A DNA stretch of 64,000 bases from Halocatena halophila (GCA_027563145.1 CP071307.1:744001-808000), one strand, 5' to 3'. Positions 41,492 through 54,576 are shown, numbered from the stretch's first letter. Notes: generated by a model not told the origin, from the sequence alone. Numbers and translations: made by a program.

Positions 41492-42069
41492 TGTTGTTCC
41501 CCGACTGTCCCATTGAGTTCTTGGTGGGCTCAATCTGGAATGAATTCTTATAACTTTTCGGTACTGTGTCTGGGCTCCTCTCTCCGGTGGTAGTGTCTGT
41601 CATATTGTGGTTCCTCCAGATGAGTGGGTGTGTTCAACGGTGGCGTCCCTCAATAATTGATTGTCATCTGTCTAATCTGGAATATGATACGATTGTATTC
41701 GCCCGGGTTTAGATTCTCAGAAATAGGGTATAAGTCTTTGTCTGGATAAAATTATTGAATAGCCCCATCGAAATATTGAAACATTGGTGGGATGGAAACG
41801 AACGGTAGCAACGCAGTTAGATGAACTTCTACAGTATGACAGTTCGTCTGTGAACCTCTCTCGACCCAAACTCCTGGGCGACTCTGTTCCGGAGCGACAA
41901 TGAAACGAAAAATCGCTTCATAGATCCATCAGGCTGTTAGAGGACCGGGAATGAACTGGTAGACATTGGATCTGTGCTGCTATACTGGTAGTTTGTCTCC
42001 GTCATATGGTTTTATTCTCCAGTAAGCGATACATAACTAATAGCTACAGTTTTGACTGTTCTGCATAGC
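41492..42069. other. Intergenic region with possible 38-codon reading frame
   Basis: About 580 bp. Most looks non-coding. A frame from GTG 41787 to a stop at 41901-41903 encodes 38 residues starting MGWKRTVATQLDELLQ, about 30 bp after a TATA-like gataaaattatt element. It could be a leaderless micro-gene or a gene fragment. Without homologues it is only a note. Confidence 0.25.
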
Positions 42070-43344
42070 ATGCGCAGACGGAAGTTCCTCGGTACCGTGA
42101 CCACCGCTGTTGGCCTCTCAACGGTGTCTCTTCCACGGGTAGGATCCGATATTGAACAACACGAGAACACAGCTCTCGAGGCCCACGAAAAAACGATACA
42201 GAATGTGACGCACGACCAGACGACACCAGATACGACGAAGGAGTCGCTCCCCTCCCTGGATCGGTTCGTTGTAGAGGGCCGACAGCTAGACGATCTGGAA
42301 GCGGTGTCTCACTGGAGTGGCGATGTAACACCAGCAGACGAACGTTCGTTTACGGGATCGCAGTCGCTCAAAGTCCAATCATCCACCGGTAAGGCGATCG
42401 CGGTTGGTGATTTTTCTGATGATCCGCTTGACCTACAGGGAAACGATCTCTCACTGGCCTACTATCCTGATCTTCCAGACGCCCAGCCATCGGTGTATCT
42501 AGAACTGTTCGCGCCTGATCGTGCCAATCGGCTCCAGCTCAAGGGAACGTACGATGGACACGTTTCCATGGACTGGCACCGGCTCGATATCGCACCACAC
42601 AAGACGTTTGGGGAGCCTGATCTGTCCCGCGTTGAACGGGTACGATTCATCATCAACGCCGACGAGATCCGGGTGTGGATCGATGATCTACGCGCACACA
42701 CCTCTCCCGACACTGGGAAGGTCATACTCAGATTCGACGACGGGTCGTTGCGCCACTACACCGACTACTTTCCGCTGCTGTCGGAGTATGGCTACCCAGC
42801 GATTGCAGGAGTGGTCATCAACGGCGTGGGCAACGACTCGCAGATGTCCATCGAGCAACTACAGGAGATGGAAGCGAGTGGCTGGGAAATTCTCAGCCAC
42901 ACGATGGATCATGATGCCATCACCAAACTCTCAGCGGATGAACTTCGTGCGGATCTGGAGGCTAGTGCTGAATGGCTAACTGAGCATGGTTTCGGGCACT
43001 CGACGGAGTATTTTATCACTCCGTACAACAACTACGATGGCGACTCTCTCGACGTTCTGGATGAGCATATCGATCTCGCGTTCACGGGTGGTGGTCCGAC
43101 GAATGCGGCCCTCACGAGCCCGCTTACAGTTCCTGCAGTGAATCCTGAAAAGGAAGAAACGCAGACGTTACGAGCGATCGATCTCGCCGCGGAACATCGA
43201 CAGCTGATCGTTTTGATGTTCCACGGTATCAATACCGACCGACTGGAGGCCATCCTTGCGCATATACAGAGCAAGGGCGACCAGTTGGATGTAATCACTG
43301 CCTCACAACTCCACGAGACGCTCGTGCAACTTCATGGATTGTAG
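42070..43344 (+). CDS. Tat-exported polysaccharide deacetylase-family protein
   Basis: 424 residues from ATG 42070. Signal: MRRRKFLGTVTTAVGLST. After an about 190-residue beta-rich region (a possible carbohydrate-binding part) the NodB domain has ILRFDDGSLRHYTDYFPLL (catalytic and metal Asp), WEILSHTMDHDAITKL (metal His pair) and IVLMFHGINTDRLE. It should remove N-acetyl groups from a polysaccharide outside the cell. Halococcus has a wall heteroglycan with amino sugars, a possible target (inference). Confidence 0.88.
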   Translation: MRRRKFLGTVTTAVGLSTVSLPRVGSDIEQHENTALEAHEKTIQNVTHDQTTPDTTKESLPSLDRFVVEGRQLDDLEAVSHWSGDVTPADERSFTGSQSLKVQSSTGKAIAVGDFSDDPLDLQGNDLSLAYYPDLPDAQPSVYLELFAPDRANRLQLKGTYDGHVSMDWHRLDIAPHKTFGEPDLSRVERVRFIINADEIRVWIDDLRAHTSPDTGKVILRFDDGSLRHYTDYFPLLSEYGYPAIAGVVINGVGNDSQMSIEQLQEMEASGWEILSHTMDHDAITKLSADELRADLEASAEWLTEHGFGHSTEYFITPYNNYDGDSLDVLDEHIDLAFTGGGPTNAALTSPLTVPAVNPEKEETQTLRAIDLAAEHRQLIVLMFHGINTDRLEAILAHIQSKGDQLDVITASQLHETLVQLHGL

Positions 43345-43424
43345 CGGTTTTTACGGCCTCACATTGGTTATCTCCCGGATCCAAAGCTACACAGCTGGAA
43401 CCTCAATCTCGTGGGTCTGCTGTG

Positions 43425-43925
43425 CTATTTGACGATTGTCACGGAATCGTTTCCGGAGTAACCGTGGTTGCCGGTTTCATCACGTTCCCACAGGAGTGTT
43501 GCCGTCGTGTCACCGCGTTCAAATTCGGTCTCTTGCGTTGGGAAATGAAGGACGAGGCCGTCGATTTCGTTCTCACTGTGACCCCCGTGTGCTGGTCGTG
43601 CACCGGCTCCCTCTTCGACGGCGTCTTTCGCGCCGAACCGATAGCGAACTGCCCGGTCGGTCGGATCGAACACGACTGACTCTCCGTTATCGTCCGTGAA
43701 TTCGGTTTCGTAGACCGCAACTGGGATGACCCCCCTGGCTGTGGAGTTGATTCGATTACGCTCGCACCCGGGTCGGATATCCATCGCGAGTTCGTTCGGA
43801 AAATGGGCACTTCCCCGACGGCTCAATCCAGGGATAGCGATCGTCGCTGTTGCGACACCGATACCCGATTTGAGAAACTTCCGGCGGTCGACTCGATACG
43901 GTAGCGAATTTCCATCTTTTTGCAT
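43425..43925 (-). CDS. Tat-exported small beta-rich surface protein
   Basis: 166 residues. Twin-arginine signal VDRRKFLKSGIGVATATIAI. The mature part MDIRPGCERNRINSTARGVI, PVAVYETEFTD, and LVLHFPTQETEFERGDTTA follows the IDIKPGsxxNxINxxxxGVIPVAI pattern found in many secreted proteins, often as one repeat of larger surface proteins. Here it is a single stand-alone copy. Function unknown. It converges on the polysaccharide deacetylase gene. Confidence 0.82.
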   Translation of the reverse strand: MQKDGNSLPYRVDRRKFLKSGIGVATATIAIPGLSRRGSAHFPNELAMDIRPGCERNRINSTARGVIPVAVYETEFTDDNGESVVFDPTDRAVRYRFGAKDAVEEGAGARPAHGGHSENEIDGLVLHFPTQETEFERGDTTATLLWERDETGNHGYSGNDSVTIVK

Positions 43926-44311
43926 AATTTATGTCCAGTCTCGGACACTCACTGTCGAGACCATTCAGGAATATGGCGAAACTACTGGTATTGATTGTGG
44001 CTCGATCATCGAAATGTTCATACGACGCATGTACGAGCGCTTGTGACGGCGTCTAACGGATTCGCACTGCCAATTGTGTCGATCTGGAATGGACTGTGAC
44101 CGTTCGATTTCGATGATGAAACCACAATAATTCTTTACAGGTGTAGATGTGTAATGGCAACAGTTCACAAATGGCCGGTCGTGTGCTGTGTGGGTCGTTG
44201 GGTGGAGAAAACAACCGCACAGAAGTTCGAATACAGGATGCATTCTGGAACCCATCAGTATATGCGTTGAGCAGGCTCTCTCCGAGAATTTCAGATCTCT
44301 CAGGGAGACCG
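43926..44311. other. Intergenic region, nothing clear
   Basis: About 390 bp upstream of the small surface protein gene. A 116-codon open frame on the minus strand has a composition unlike haloarchaeal proteins (rich in His and Cys, not acidic) and was not called. Confidence 0.35.
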
Positions 44312-44824
44312 TCACTCCGAGAGAAGCGTATCGACGAACCGCATGAACCGGTCAACCAGACGATCAGGCAGCGCTGGGGAGATCTCCTTGAGAAGAATTG
44401 CCGTGTCATCTGGACGCGAGGGGACGAGTGTGACTCGATTGTGCCAGTCACGATGCTTTTCGACGAGATCCTGTTCGGATAGCCGATCAACGTGCCACTC
44501 TACCGTACTGCGTGCCAAATCGAGTTTGCTAGCGACTGTTGCTGGAGCCGTTGGTCCGTGTTCAAGCAGATACAACAGGATATCCCGAGCAGTTTCTCGC
44601 CGAAATAACGCCAGTGAACCACGCTCCCACTGCTCGAAACCAGGTGGATAGTAGTGAGTTTGGCCGTAATATTGCTCTGCAACGATTTGTTCTCCACGTA
44701 TTAATTTCTTGATATGATACTGGGTCTGACCCGGGGCAAGATCGAGCTGTCGCGTGAGCTCGTTGAAATGCAGCCCTGGGTGGTCTACAATATGGTCGTG
44801 AATACGATCTCGTTGGTGGGTCAT
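44312..44824 (-). CDS. Double winged-helix transcriptional regulator
   Basis: 170 residues with two winged HTH units. The first covers HDHIVDHPGLHFNELTRQLD and TQYHIKKLIRGEQIVAEQYY, the second ILLYLLEHGPTAPATVASKL and STVEWHVDRLSEQDLVEKH. No ligand-binding domain is seen. The membrane protein gene 163 bp upstream on the same strand often accompanies such regulators in haloarchaea, so a regulator/membrane-sensor pairing is plausible. Confidence 0.82.
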   Translation of the reverse strand: MTHQRDRIHDHIVDHPGLHFNELTRQLDLAPGQTQYHIKKLIRGEQIVAEQYYGQTHYYPPGFEQWERGSLALFRRETARDILLYLLEHGPTAPATVASKLDLARSTVEWHVDRLSEQDLVEKHRDWHNRVTLVPSRPDDTAILLKEISPALPDRLVDRFMRFVDTLLSE

Positions 44825-44987
44825 GCGTTGGACGTTAGGGAGCTGTCCGGTAGTCGTTCATTGTCGATGGGGAGCGCCAGCTCAGGGGTGAGAAAGCGAG
44901 GTTACTGTTCGGACTGGTTGAGTACTGATCCATACACCCTGTTAATTGGCTATTAGAATGGACACACCTGAGCCCGTCGATCCGAAA

Positions 44988-45371
44988 TCACTTCTGTTGG
45001 TTCTGAACGTCCTGTGATACGGCTGGCTTCTTGGCAGTAGCATCGTCCTCGTCCGCAGCAAAGGACCGCTGGGATCTACTCTGATAGACAGTAATCAGCA
45101 GTAGTACTGCGACGAAACAGTCCAGTCCATGTTCGATGAAATGGTGTATCGTCATTGGAACAGCTCCAACTGCCGTTCCCCATCCGATAACAGTCCGGAG
45201 AACGAGCGCACCCAGTGCAAGCGTAATCAGCAGATATGGCATTGATCGCCGTCGGTACAGCGCTGTCAAGCCAATACAAAAAAGCGCGATGGTGCCGAGG
45301 CCGGCAAGTACCAATCCGGCAAAGAGAAATGGAGCAAATTCAGAGCTAACCCATTCCGCGGCGAGGGTCAT
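44988..45371 (-). CDS. Small membrane protein (DUF7471-like)
   Basis: 127 residues from ATG 45371 (MTLAAEWVSSEFAPFLFAGL). Four hydrophobic segments are visible, including PFLFAGLVLAGLGTIALFCI, LLITLALGALVLRTVIG and GLDCFVAVLLLITVYQ, followed by a polar, acidic C-terminal tail. HHFIEHGLDC between helices has His residues that could bind metal. It precedes the double winged-helix regulator in the same direction. Family name is from memory; function unknown. Confidence 0.7.
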   Translation of the reverse strand: MTLAAEWVSSEFAPFLFAGLVLAGLGTIALFCIGLTALYRRRSMPYLLITLALGALVLRTVIGWGTAVGAVPMTIHHFIEHGLDCFVAVLLLITVYQSRSQRSFAADEDDATAKKPAVSQDVQNQQK

Positions 45372-45591
45372 CGGTACCCCCTGTAAACTACTCACGCTGG
45401 ATAGTTAGCGTGGAAACGCTAAATCGCTTTGGTCCATCTTTTGTGATGCGTTGCGGGCGGTTTGGCGGGGGGATCACATTGCTGTAGACGTATTCTCTGT
45501 CTGGTGGCACATTGAATTCCACGGTGATCTGATTGAGGAGACAGTTCCCTGTGGGTACCATGTTTAGTTTCCCTGCGTTCTACTATCTCGT

Positions 45592-46731
45592 ATGCGGTTC
45601 GAATTAAAAACGGAACAACAGTCGCTCCGAAATGAGGTACGATCGTTTGCACAAACCGAGATTAAACCACGGGCAATTGAGCTTGATCAGCGCGAAGCAT
45701 ACCCCACCGAGATCCTTGATACCCTGAGTGAACGGCGATTTATGGGACTGACTCTTCCTGAAAAATATGGTGGCCGTGGAGAAGGTGCCGTCGAACTCGC
45801 TCTGGTGATTGAGGAACTCTCTGCAGCATGCATGTCCGTGGCCAGTATACTTGGGTTGCATCTCGGTGTTGCGACTGTCATTGAGCGGTTCGGCTCCGAC
45901 GAACAGCGTGACACACTGATTCCCGAGATGGCATCGTTTGATACGGTCTGTGCCCTCGGGCTCAGCGAAGCGGATGCAGGAAGCAACAAACTGGAAATGG
46001 AGTCCACTGCAAAACGAGATGGCGATGGATGGACGCTCACTGGCCACAAACAGTGGGTGACAAACTTCCCTGAGGCTGATTACGTTCTCACGTACGCGAA
46101 GACGGGCTCGACCGAGAATGGGTCACACAATATCAGCGCGTTTCTCGTCCCAACTGAGAAATTCGAGGTTGAAGAGGAGTGGGATACATTGGGAGCGAAC
46201 AGCGTCAAATCACCGCGTATCACTTTCAATGACGTCTATGTCCCTGCGAATCGACTCGTCGGGAGCGAGGGTAAGGGATATGTTGAGCGCGGAGAGATTC
46301 ACACAGGAATAAACGTTCCTGCCCGGGGTGTCGGCGTCGCACGAGCCGCACTTGAGGATACGGTTGCGTACACGAGCACTCGTGAACAACATGGCCAACA
46401 CATCGGTGAATTTCAGGGTGTGCGCTGGGATGTCGGCAAGATGGCTGACCGTGTCGATACGGCACGGTTGTTAACACTCCGGGCTGCCGATCGTGCTGAC
46501 CGTGGATACAACGTGACTCGTGAGTTCAGCATGGCGAAAATCAACGCAACACAGGCTGCAGTAGACAACGCGAACGCCGCCGTTCAGTTCCATGGCGGCA
46601 TGGGATATACGACCGAATATCACGTACAGAGATACCTTCGTGATGCAAAGCTCCTCACAATCGCTGGAGGACCAAATGAATGTCACAAGAATACACTGGC
46701 AGAGGCGGTGTTCGAACACCATACGCCGTGA
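45592..46731 (+). CDS. Acyl-CoA dehydrogenase
   Basis: 379 residues, the standard length. FAD-binding and family signatures are CALGLSEADAGSNKLEMES, GHKQWVTNFPEADYVL and QFHGGMGYTTEYHVQRYLRD, where Glu in TTEYHVQ is at the usual catalytic-base position. It oxidises an acyl-CoA to the enoyl-CoA with an electron-transfer flavoprotein as acceptor. No other beta-oxidation gene is adjacent. Chain-length preference unknown. Confidence 0.94.
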   Translation: MRFELKTEQQSLRNEVRSFAQTEIKPRAIELDQREAYPTEILDTLSERRFMGLTLPEKYGGRGEGAVELALVIEELSAACMSVASILGLHLGVATVIERFGSDEQRDTLIPEMASFDTVCALGLSEADAGSNKLEMESTAKRDGDGWTLTGHKQWVTNFPEADYVLTYAKTGSTENGSHNISAFLVPTEKFEVEEEWDTLGANSVKSPRITFNDVYVPANRLVGSEGKGYVERGEIHTGINVPARGVGVARAALEDTVAYTSTREQHGQHIGEFQGVRWDVGKMADRVDTARLLTLRAADRADRGYNVTREFSMAKINATQAAVDNANAAVQFHGGMGYTTEYHVQRYLRDAKLLTIAGGPNECHKNTLAEAVFEHHTP

Positions 46732-46831
46732 CCACCAACGAGCCATCTTCATCTAGTGGCTGTCACATGAGACTCTTGCAGGGCTCTGTGTGAGCTTTGG
46801 AGCCAAAATAGTCGTATAATTTCCGTGTGGT

Positions 46832-47482
46832 TCATCCGATCTGCAGCGATGAAAACACGACCGCTTCGATCTTCCGGAGGTGTTCACCAACGGTCGTCTC
46901 CGAGAGGCCAGTCGCCTTTGCAATGTCTTTGTACGTGGTATTGCGTGGTTCCTGATAGTAGCCCAGATCAGTTGCTGTCCTGAGCACCTCGCGTTGGCGC
47001 TCGGTCAGTTGGGAGACGACATGCCGGGTAGTTGGTGTGTAGGGCCCCGTTCGTTCGACTTCAATCCTGACGCCGTCTGGTTGATTGGAAAGGGCTTCAG
47101 TAAATGCGGCTTCTGTTCCGATGTATGTCACCCGGAGGCCACCGTCGTCGGTGTGCTCGACCGGCATATCCATCAGGGATGATGATTTCCGGCGTTCTTC
47201 TAGGAGCATTCGAGTCAGCTCGTCGGCCCCATACCGTGTGTATGAGAAAAACCCAGCATCATCCCCAGAGAGTGAGAACTCAACGACTTCGGGCGATTCG
47301 TTCAGCACTTCTCGGAGACCCGCAATGTCGCCTCGCCCTTCGGCAAACATCGCAACGGTATCGTCGTCGAGCAGTTCCATGCGGTGAGTGGCCCGGTACT
47401 CCAGTCCGAGTTCGTTTACCCGTCGGTCCAGCCGGTTGATCCCATCCCCTTTTGGGTAGGCCACGAACGTGACATAGCGCAT
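46832..47482 (-). CDS. Bacterio-opsin-activator-type HTH (HTH_10) regulator
   Basis: 216 residues. The C-terminal HTH_10 domain is LTERQREVLRTATDLGYYQE then YKDIAKATGLSETTVGEHLR. The N-terminal about 150 residues form the variable sensory part common in haloarchaeal Bat-like regulators. Target genes are not predictable. It stands alone, converging on the acyl-CoA dehydrogenase gene. Confidence 0.88.
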   Translation of the reverse strand: MRYVTFVAYPKGDGINRLDRRVNELGLEYRATHRMELLDDDTVAMFAEGRGDIAGLREVLNESPEVVEFSLSGDDAGFFSYTRYGADELTRMLLEERRKSSSLMDMPVEHTDDGGLRVTYIGTEAAFTEALSNQPDGVRIEVERTGPYTPTTRHVVSQLTERQREVLRTATDLGYYQEPRNTTYKDIAKATGLSETTVGEHLRKIEAVVFSSLQIG

Positions 47483-47584
47483 GCTTTTGAATCGATCCCA
47501 GACAACAAAACCGTTGATCGTATGCGTTCAATGATTGGCTACATTGTGCACGTCACAGGCAAACGTTGAGAACTAATACGACGC

Positions 47585-48031
47585 TCAGGGCGCATCTTCT
47601 TGCTGTTCTGTGATATATTCTCGGATGAGTGTTCGATGACACCGTTTTTTCTTGGTGTTTTCGAAACAGACGAGTATGAGGTGTTCACCGTCGCTGAGTC
47701 TGTCTCTGAGCCTCCTGACTGCTGTGTTCGCGGCAGTATCCGATCTGAGATGTGAGTAGTATTGGTCGTAAAAATCGGTTGCCTCCCAGGCAGCGTTGTG
47801 CGCGCCTTCATCACACAAGCCCTGCATTTTAAAATCCTTGTTCTGCTGTTTGACCGCATCGAGAAGTGCTGCTGGCGGGCCAAGTGCCCGAATGTTTTCG
47901 TCGACGGCGGCGTTGAACCAGCCGGTTGGTCGTCGGACGACCCCCACGAGGGTTGCGGCCGGAGGGACCTCAACGAGGTCGTGTTGTAGCGCTGCGATAT
48001 ACGTATCCCCGAGACGGTCGGTCAGTGACAT
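47585..48031 (-). CDS. DUF488-like protein
   Basis: 148 residues from ATG 48031 (MSLTDRLGDTYIAALQHDLV). The segment LILVCFENTKKKRCHRTLIR near the C-terminus is the CxE...K-x-CHR pattern of DUF488 proteins, whose function is unclear; the two Cys may be redox or metal sites. The N-terminal VGVVRRPTGWFNAAVDENI fits the same family. Confidence 0.75.
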   Translation of the reverse strand: MSLTDRLGDTYIAALQHDLVEVPPAATLVGVVRRPTGWFNAAVDENIRALGPPAALLDAVKQQNKDFKMQGLCDEGAHNAAWEATDFYDQYYSHLRSDTAANTAVRRLRDRLSDGEHLILVCFENTKKKRCHRTLIREYITEQQEDAP

Positions 48032-48186
48032 GGGTGTATCCTGTGGTAGTATCTCACACGTACTGAATCTCTGGGTACGAACCGACAAATCTGTGCCATT
48101 GCAGTCGCTCGGTTTGTCGATATGTGAGTTTTCTCACCGAGTCCTTACAGCCGGGAGTAGGGCCTTCCAAATGAGTTCAGGCCTGC

Positions 48187-48651
48187 TCACCAGTCGTAGT
48201 CGGCGTGGAGTTGACGCCCCTCGTCGTTCAACAAGCCCCCGATAACGTCACTACTATCACCAAGAATTGCTCTGGACCGCACGCCTGGTGTGGATTCCGT
48301 GAACGTTGCGATCTCATCACTGCTGACACTGTAGATGACACGCCCGAATCCGGCGGTTACCATTCCACCTGCGCACATCGGACAGGGTTCTGTGCTCGTG
48401 TACATGACCATCTCTTCGCGCACAGCAGGAGAGTATTCCTCACACGCACGGTAGGCAAGATGAAGCTCAGGATGTCGACGGATATCACCGGCAGTATTCA
48501 CTCGATTCGAATCGCTCATGAGTACCGTATCGTCACGGACGAGCACGGACCCGAACGGTTCGTCGCCCCGATCGGCGGCCTCTTGGGCCAGTTCAAAAGC
48601 CGTGCGCATATGTTGTTCGTGAGCAAAGGAATCGAAATCTGTGCTGGACAT
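48187..48651 (-). CDS. Nucleoside/guanine deaminase-like zinc enzyme
   Basis: 154 residues from ATG 48651 (MSSTDFDSFAHEQHMRTAFE). Zinc-site motifs are RRHPELHLAYRAC and TSTEPCPMCAGGMVTAGFGR. The first is H-P-E rather than the commoner H-A-E, a variant found in some nucleoside deaminases. It belongs to the cytidine/deoxycytidylate deaminase superfamily and should deaminate a base or nucleoside in the cytoplasm. Guanine would link to purine use, but this is speculative. Confidence 0.87.
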   Translation of the reverse strand: MSSTDFDSFAHEQHMRTAFELAQEAADRGDEPFGSVLVRDDTVLMSDSNRVNTAGDIRRHPELHLAYRACEEYSPAVREEMVMYTSTEPCPMCAGGMVTAGFGRVIYSVSSDEIATFTESTPGVRSRAILGDSSDVIGGLLNDEGRQLHADYDW

Positions 48652-48817
48652 GGTTGAATCTTCGTTGATGGCACGTATTATTCGTTCTACTGGTTCCACA
48701 CAACGCACATGCTCGTTAATGGGAACTGTGCTGTGGCCCCCACCGAACGGAACGTTCTGAATGGCCAGTGGGATCGACGGAGTCTCTGCAATTGAACGCG
48801 GATAGCTTCGGGAGAGA

Positions 48818-48840
48818 TTCGAAGTCCTTATGTATGAATG
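48818..48840 (+). promoter_or_regulatory. rRNA promoter element P1
   Basis: TTCGAAGTCCTTATGTATGA matches the haloarchaeal rRNA promoter pattern TTCGAnGcccTTAnGTA. It is the first of three similar elements ahead of 16S. Confidence 0.7.
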
Positions 48841-48896
48841 TACGTTTCTTCAAAATAGGTTGCCAGCGTGGATCTGTCGGATGGATTCACGCCCGA

Positions 48897-48919
48897 TTCG
48901 ATGCCTTTATGTATATGAG
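48897..48919 (+). promoter_or_regulatory. rRNA promoter element P2
   Basis: TTCGATGCCTTTATGTATAT is the second copy of the promoter pattern, 79 bp after the first. Confidence 0.7.
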
Positions 48920-48993
48920 GGCATTCGGATGGTATATGCAGCGAGCATGGGTCGTTGGATCCGACTCATGCTCGGATCTGATCGTCGGGCCGG

Positions 48994-49016
48994 TTCGATG
49001 GGTTTAATACCCACAA
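48994..49016 (+). promoter_or_regulatory. rRNA promoter element P3
   Basis: TTCGATGGGTTTAATACCCA is the third copy, 97 bp after P2 and 200 bp before the 16S 5' end. Its TATA core (tttaata) is the closest of the three to consensus. Confidence 0.65.
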
Positions 49017-49086
49017 CGGCTTCGAATTAGATCCGAAGGAGATGAGGATTCCACCCCTACGGTCCGCCGTACAGATGGGATCTGAT

Positions 49087-49141
49087 GTTAGCCCTGATAG
49101 TTCGGTGATACTCGGTTGGTCGAGTATTCCCGAACGTCCGA
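49087..49141 (+). other. 5' arm of the 16S rRNA processing stem
   Basis: GTTAGCCCTGATAGTTC (49087-49103) is the exact reverse complement of 50739-50755, and two further blocks (CTCGGTTGG, then CGAACGTCCGA) pair with 50705-50735. Two interruptions in the pairing fit a bulge-helix-bulge site for the archaeal splicing endonuclease. Confidence 0.85.
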
Positions 49142-49193
49142 TAGATGGTGATGCGACATGCATCCCGCCTCGCCCCTCGTTTTGAGGGGCAAC

Positions 49194-50663
<1,470 letters not shown>

Positions 50664-50704
50664 ACAGACCGGGACCAGGTCGATGACCTGGCCCACATTT
50701 GCAG

Positions 50705-50755
50705 TTCGGACGTTCGGTTCGTCCAACCGAGCACTTCAGAACTATCAGGGCTAAC
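50705..50755 (+). other. 3' arm of the 16S rRNA processing stem
   Basis: Pairs with 49087-49141, including 17 consecutive complementary bases at 50739-50755. It ends 5 bp before tRNA-Ala. Confidence 0.85.
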
Positions 50756-50760
50756 AGGTA

Positions 50761-50832
50761 GGGCCCATAGCTCAGTGGGAGAGTGCCTCCTTTGCAAGGA
50801 GGATGCCCTGGGTTCGAATCCCAGTGGGTCCA
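50761..50832 (+). tRNA. tRNA-Ala (anticodon TGC)
   Basis: 72 nt without encoded CCA. The acceptor arm GGGCCCA pairs with TGGGTCC, the anticodon arm CCTCCTTTGCAAGGAGG has TGC, and the T arm is CTGGGTTCGAATCCCAG. Position in the 16S-23S spacer is the standard haloarchaeal arrangement. No intron. Confidence 0.97.
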
Positions 50833-50972
50833 TGTTCGCCCGACCGAGATCGATTCCCTTAAGTGGGACTCAGTACTCGTTCGGGTAACGACAGATGCAC
50901 CATCTCGTGCCAAGCGAGGATGGGAAGGGTCGATAACCACTCAAAACCGCCGAGTGGTTGATGAGACTGTAT

Positions 50973-51019
50973 GTACGTGCAATCCAGGCGCTCACTGGAC
51001 CCGTTCTCCGGGTTCCAGT
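50973..51019 (+). other. 5' arm of the 23S rRNA processing stem
   Basis: GTACGTGCAATCCAG, GGACCCGTTCTC and CCAGT pair in order with 53948-53992, leaving internal bulges as in archaeal bulge-helix-bulge precursors. Confidence 0.8.
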
Positions 51020-51032
51020 TATTATTACCGTC

Positions 51033-53940
<2,908 letters not shown>

Positions 53941-53947
53941 TATTCGT

Positions 53948-53992
53948 ACTGGACTCGAGAACGGGTCCGGGCGCAAACTGGATTGCACGTAC
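53948..53992 (+). other. 3' arm of the 23S rRNA processing stem
   Basis: ACTGG, GAGAACGGGTCC and CTGGATTGCACGTAC pair with 50973-51019. Confidence 0.8.
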
Positions 53993-54045
53993 GCGTAATA
54001 CACCGATCGTGGTCTTCGACTACGGTTCGATTCCGTAGATCGGCA

Positions 54046-54275
54046 TTGAGGCGGCCACAGCGGCGGGGTCAACTCCCGTACCCATCCCGAACACGGAAGA
54101 TAAGCCCGTCTGCGTTCCAGCGAGTACTTGAGTGCGAGAGCCTCTGGGAAAACTGACCCGCAAGGGTGGCCAAGTGCAGGTCGAGGTTTGCCAGCTATAG
54201 TACACGCAGGGTTCGTCCCGGTGGAATTAGCGAACAGACTGTCGACGCCTGTTACTGGTGGTTCGCCGCCTTTCC
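54046..54275 (+). rRNA. rrf: 5S ribosomal RNA with an about 108-nt insertion
   Basis: The first part (TTGAGGCGGCCACAGCGGCG to GAGCCTCTGGGAAA, 54046-54151) is a normal haloarchaeal 5S. The expected closing sequence GTTCGCCGCC that pairs with the 5' end appears only at 54261-54270. About 108 extra nt lie between (about 54152-54259). Total is about 230 nt, matching the expanded 5S known from Halococcus morrhuae. The conserved loop CCCGTACCCATCCCGAACAC is intact. End positions are approximate. Confidence 0.9.
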
Positions 54276-54297
54276 ATTCATACTTCATTCATATTTG

Positions 54298-54334
54298 CCT
54301 TGAGCAACAGCTTCGTTGCTCAGGGCTATTTTCA
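54298..54334 (+). terminator. Hairpin plus T-rich tract after 5S
   Basis: CCTTGAGCAAC (54298-54308) can pair with GTTGCTCAGGG (54315-54325) around a 6-nt loop, followed by ctattttcatttt. It sits 23 bp after the 5S gene, so it is a likely operon end or 3' processing site. Confidence 0.55.
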
Positions 54335-54339
54335 TTTTG

Positions 54340-54515
54340 GAGAGCGACTGCCACATCGATGTATCGTCGATACTAGGGACGCTTCAAACATCTGGACCGT
54401 CCTGCAATGAGGGCGTCGGTGCGGTAAAACCGGAATGTGAGAACGTGTAGCGGTTGTAAACTACTCCGCCCTACGCGCTTTGTGCGTTGAGGACGGGGGC
54501 TTAGCGACTATCTTC
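54340..54515 (+). pseudogene. Relic of an IS1341/IS605-type TnpB 3' end (probable)
   Basis: A reading frame ends at TAG 54448-54450 with residues TLQTSGPSCNEGVGAVKPEC then ENV, reminiscent of haloarchaeal TnpB tails. It is followed by a strong imperfect hairpin (CCGCCCTACGC at about 54463 pairing with GCGTTGAGGACGG) and ggggcttagc, as at IS605 right ends or TnpB-associated RNAs. No start or catalytic region remains. Assignment rests on memory of such tails and needs a search. Confidence 0.35.
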
Positions 54516-54576
54516 AGCTAAATTCACGGTTCAAATCCGATTGTCGTTCATACCATCCGAGAGCGATCGTCCCCTG

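Noticed and set aside
43965..44315. 116-codon minus-strand frame
   Set aside because: Composition rich in His and Cys, not acidic, no domain.
54500..54550. tRNA ending at ggttcaaatcc
   Set aside because: The flanking bases do not form a five-pair T stem, and no acceptor or anticodon arm of the right size could be drawn; kept only as a remnant note.
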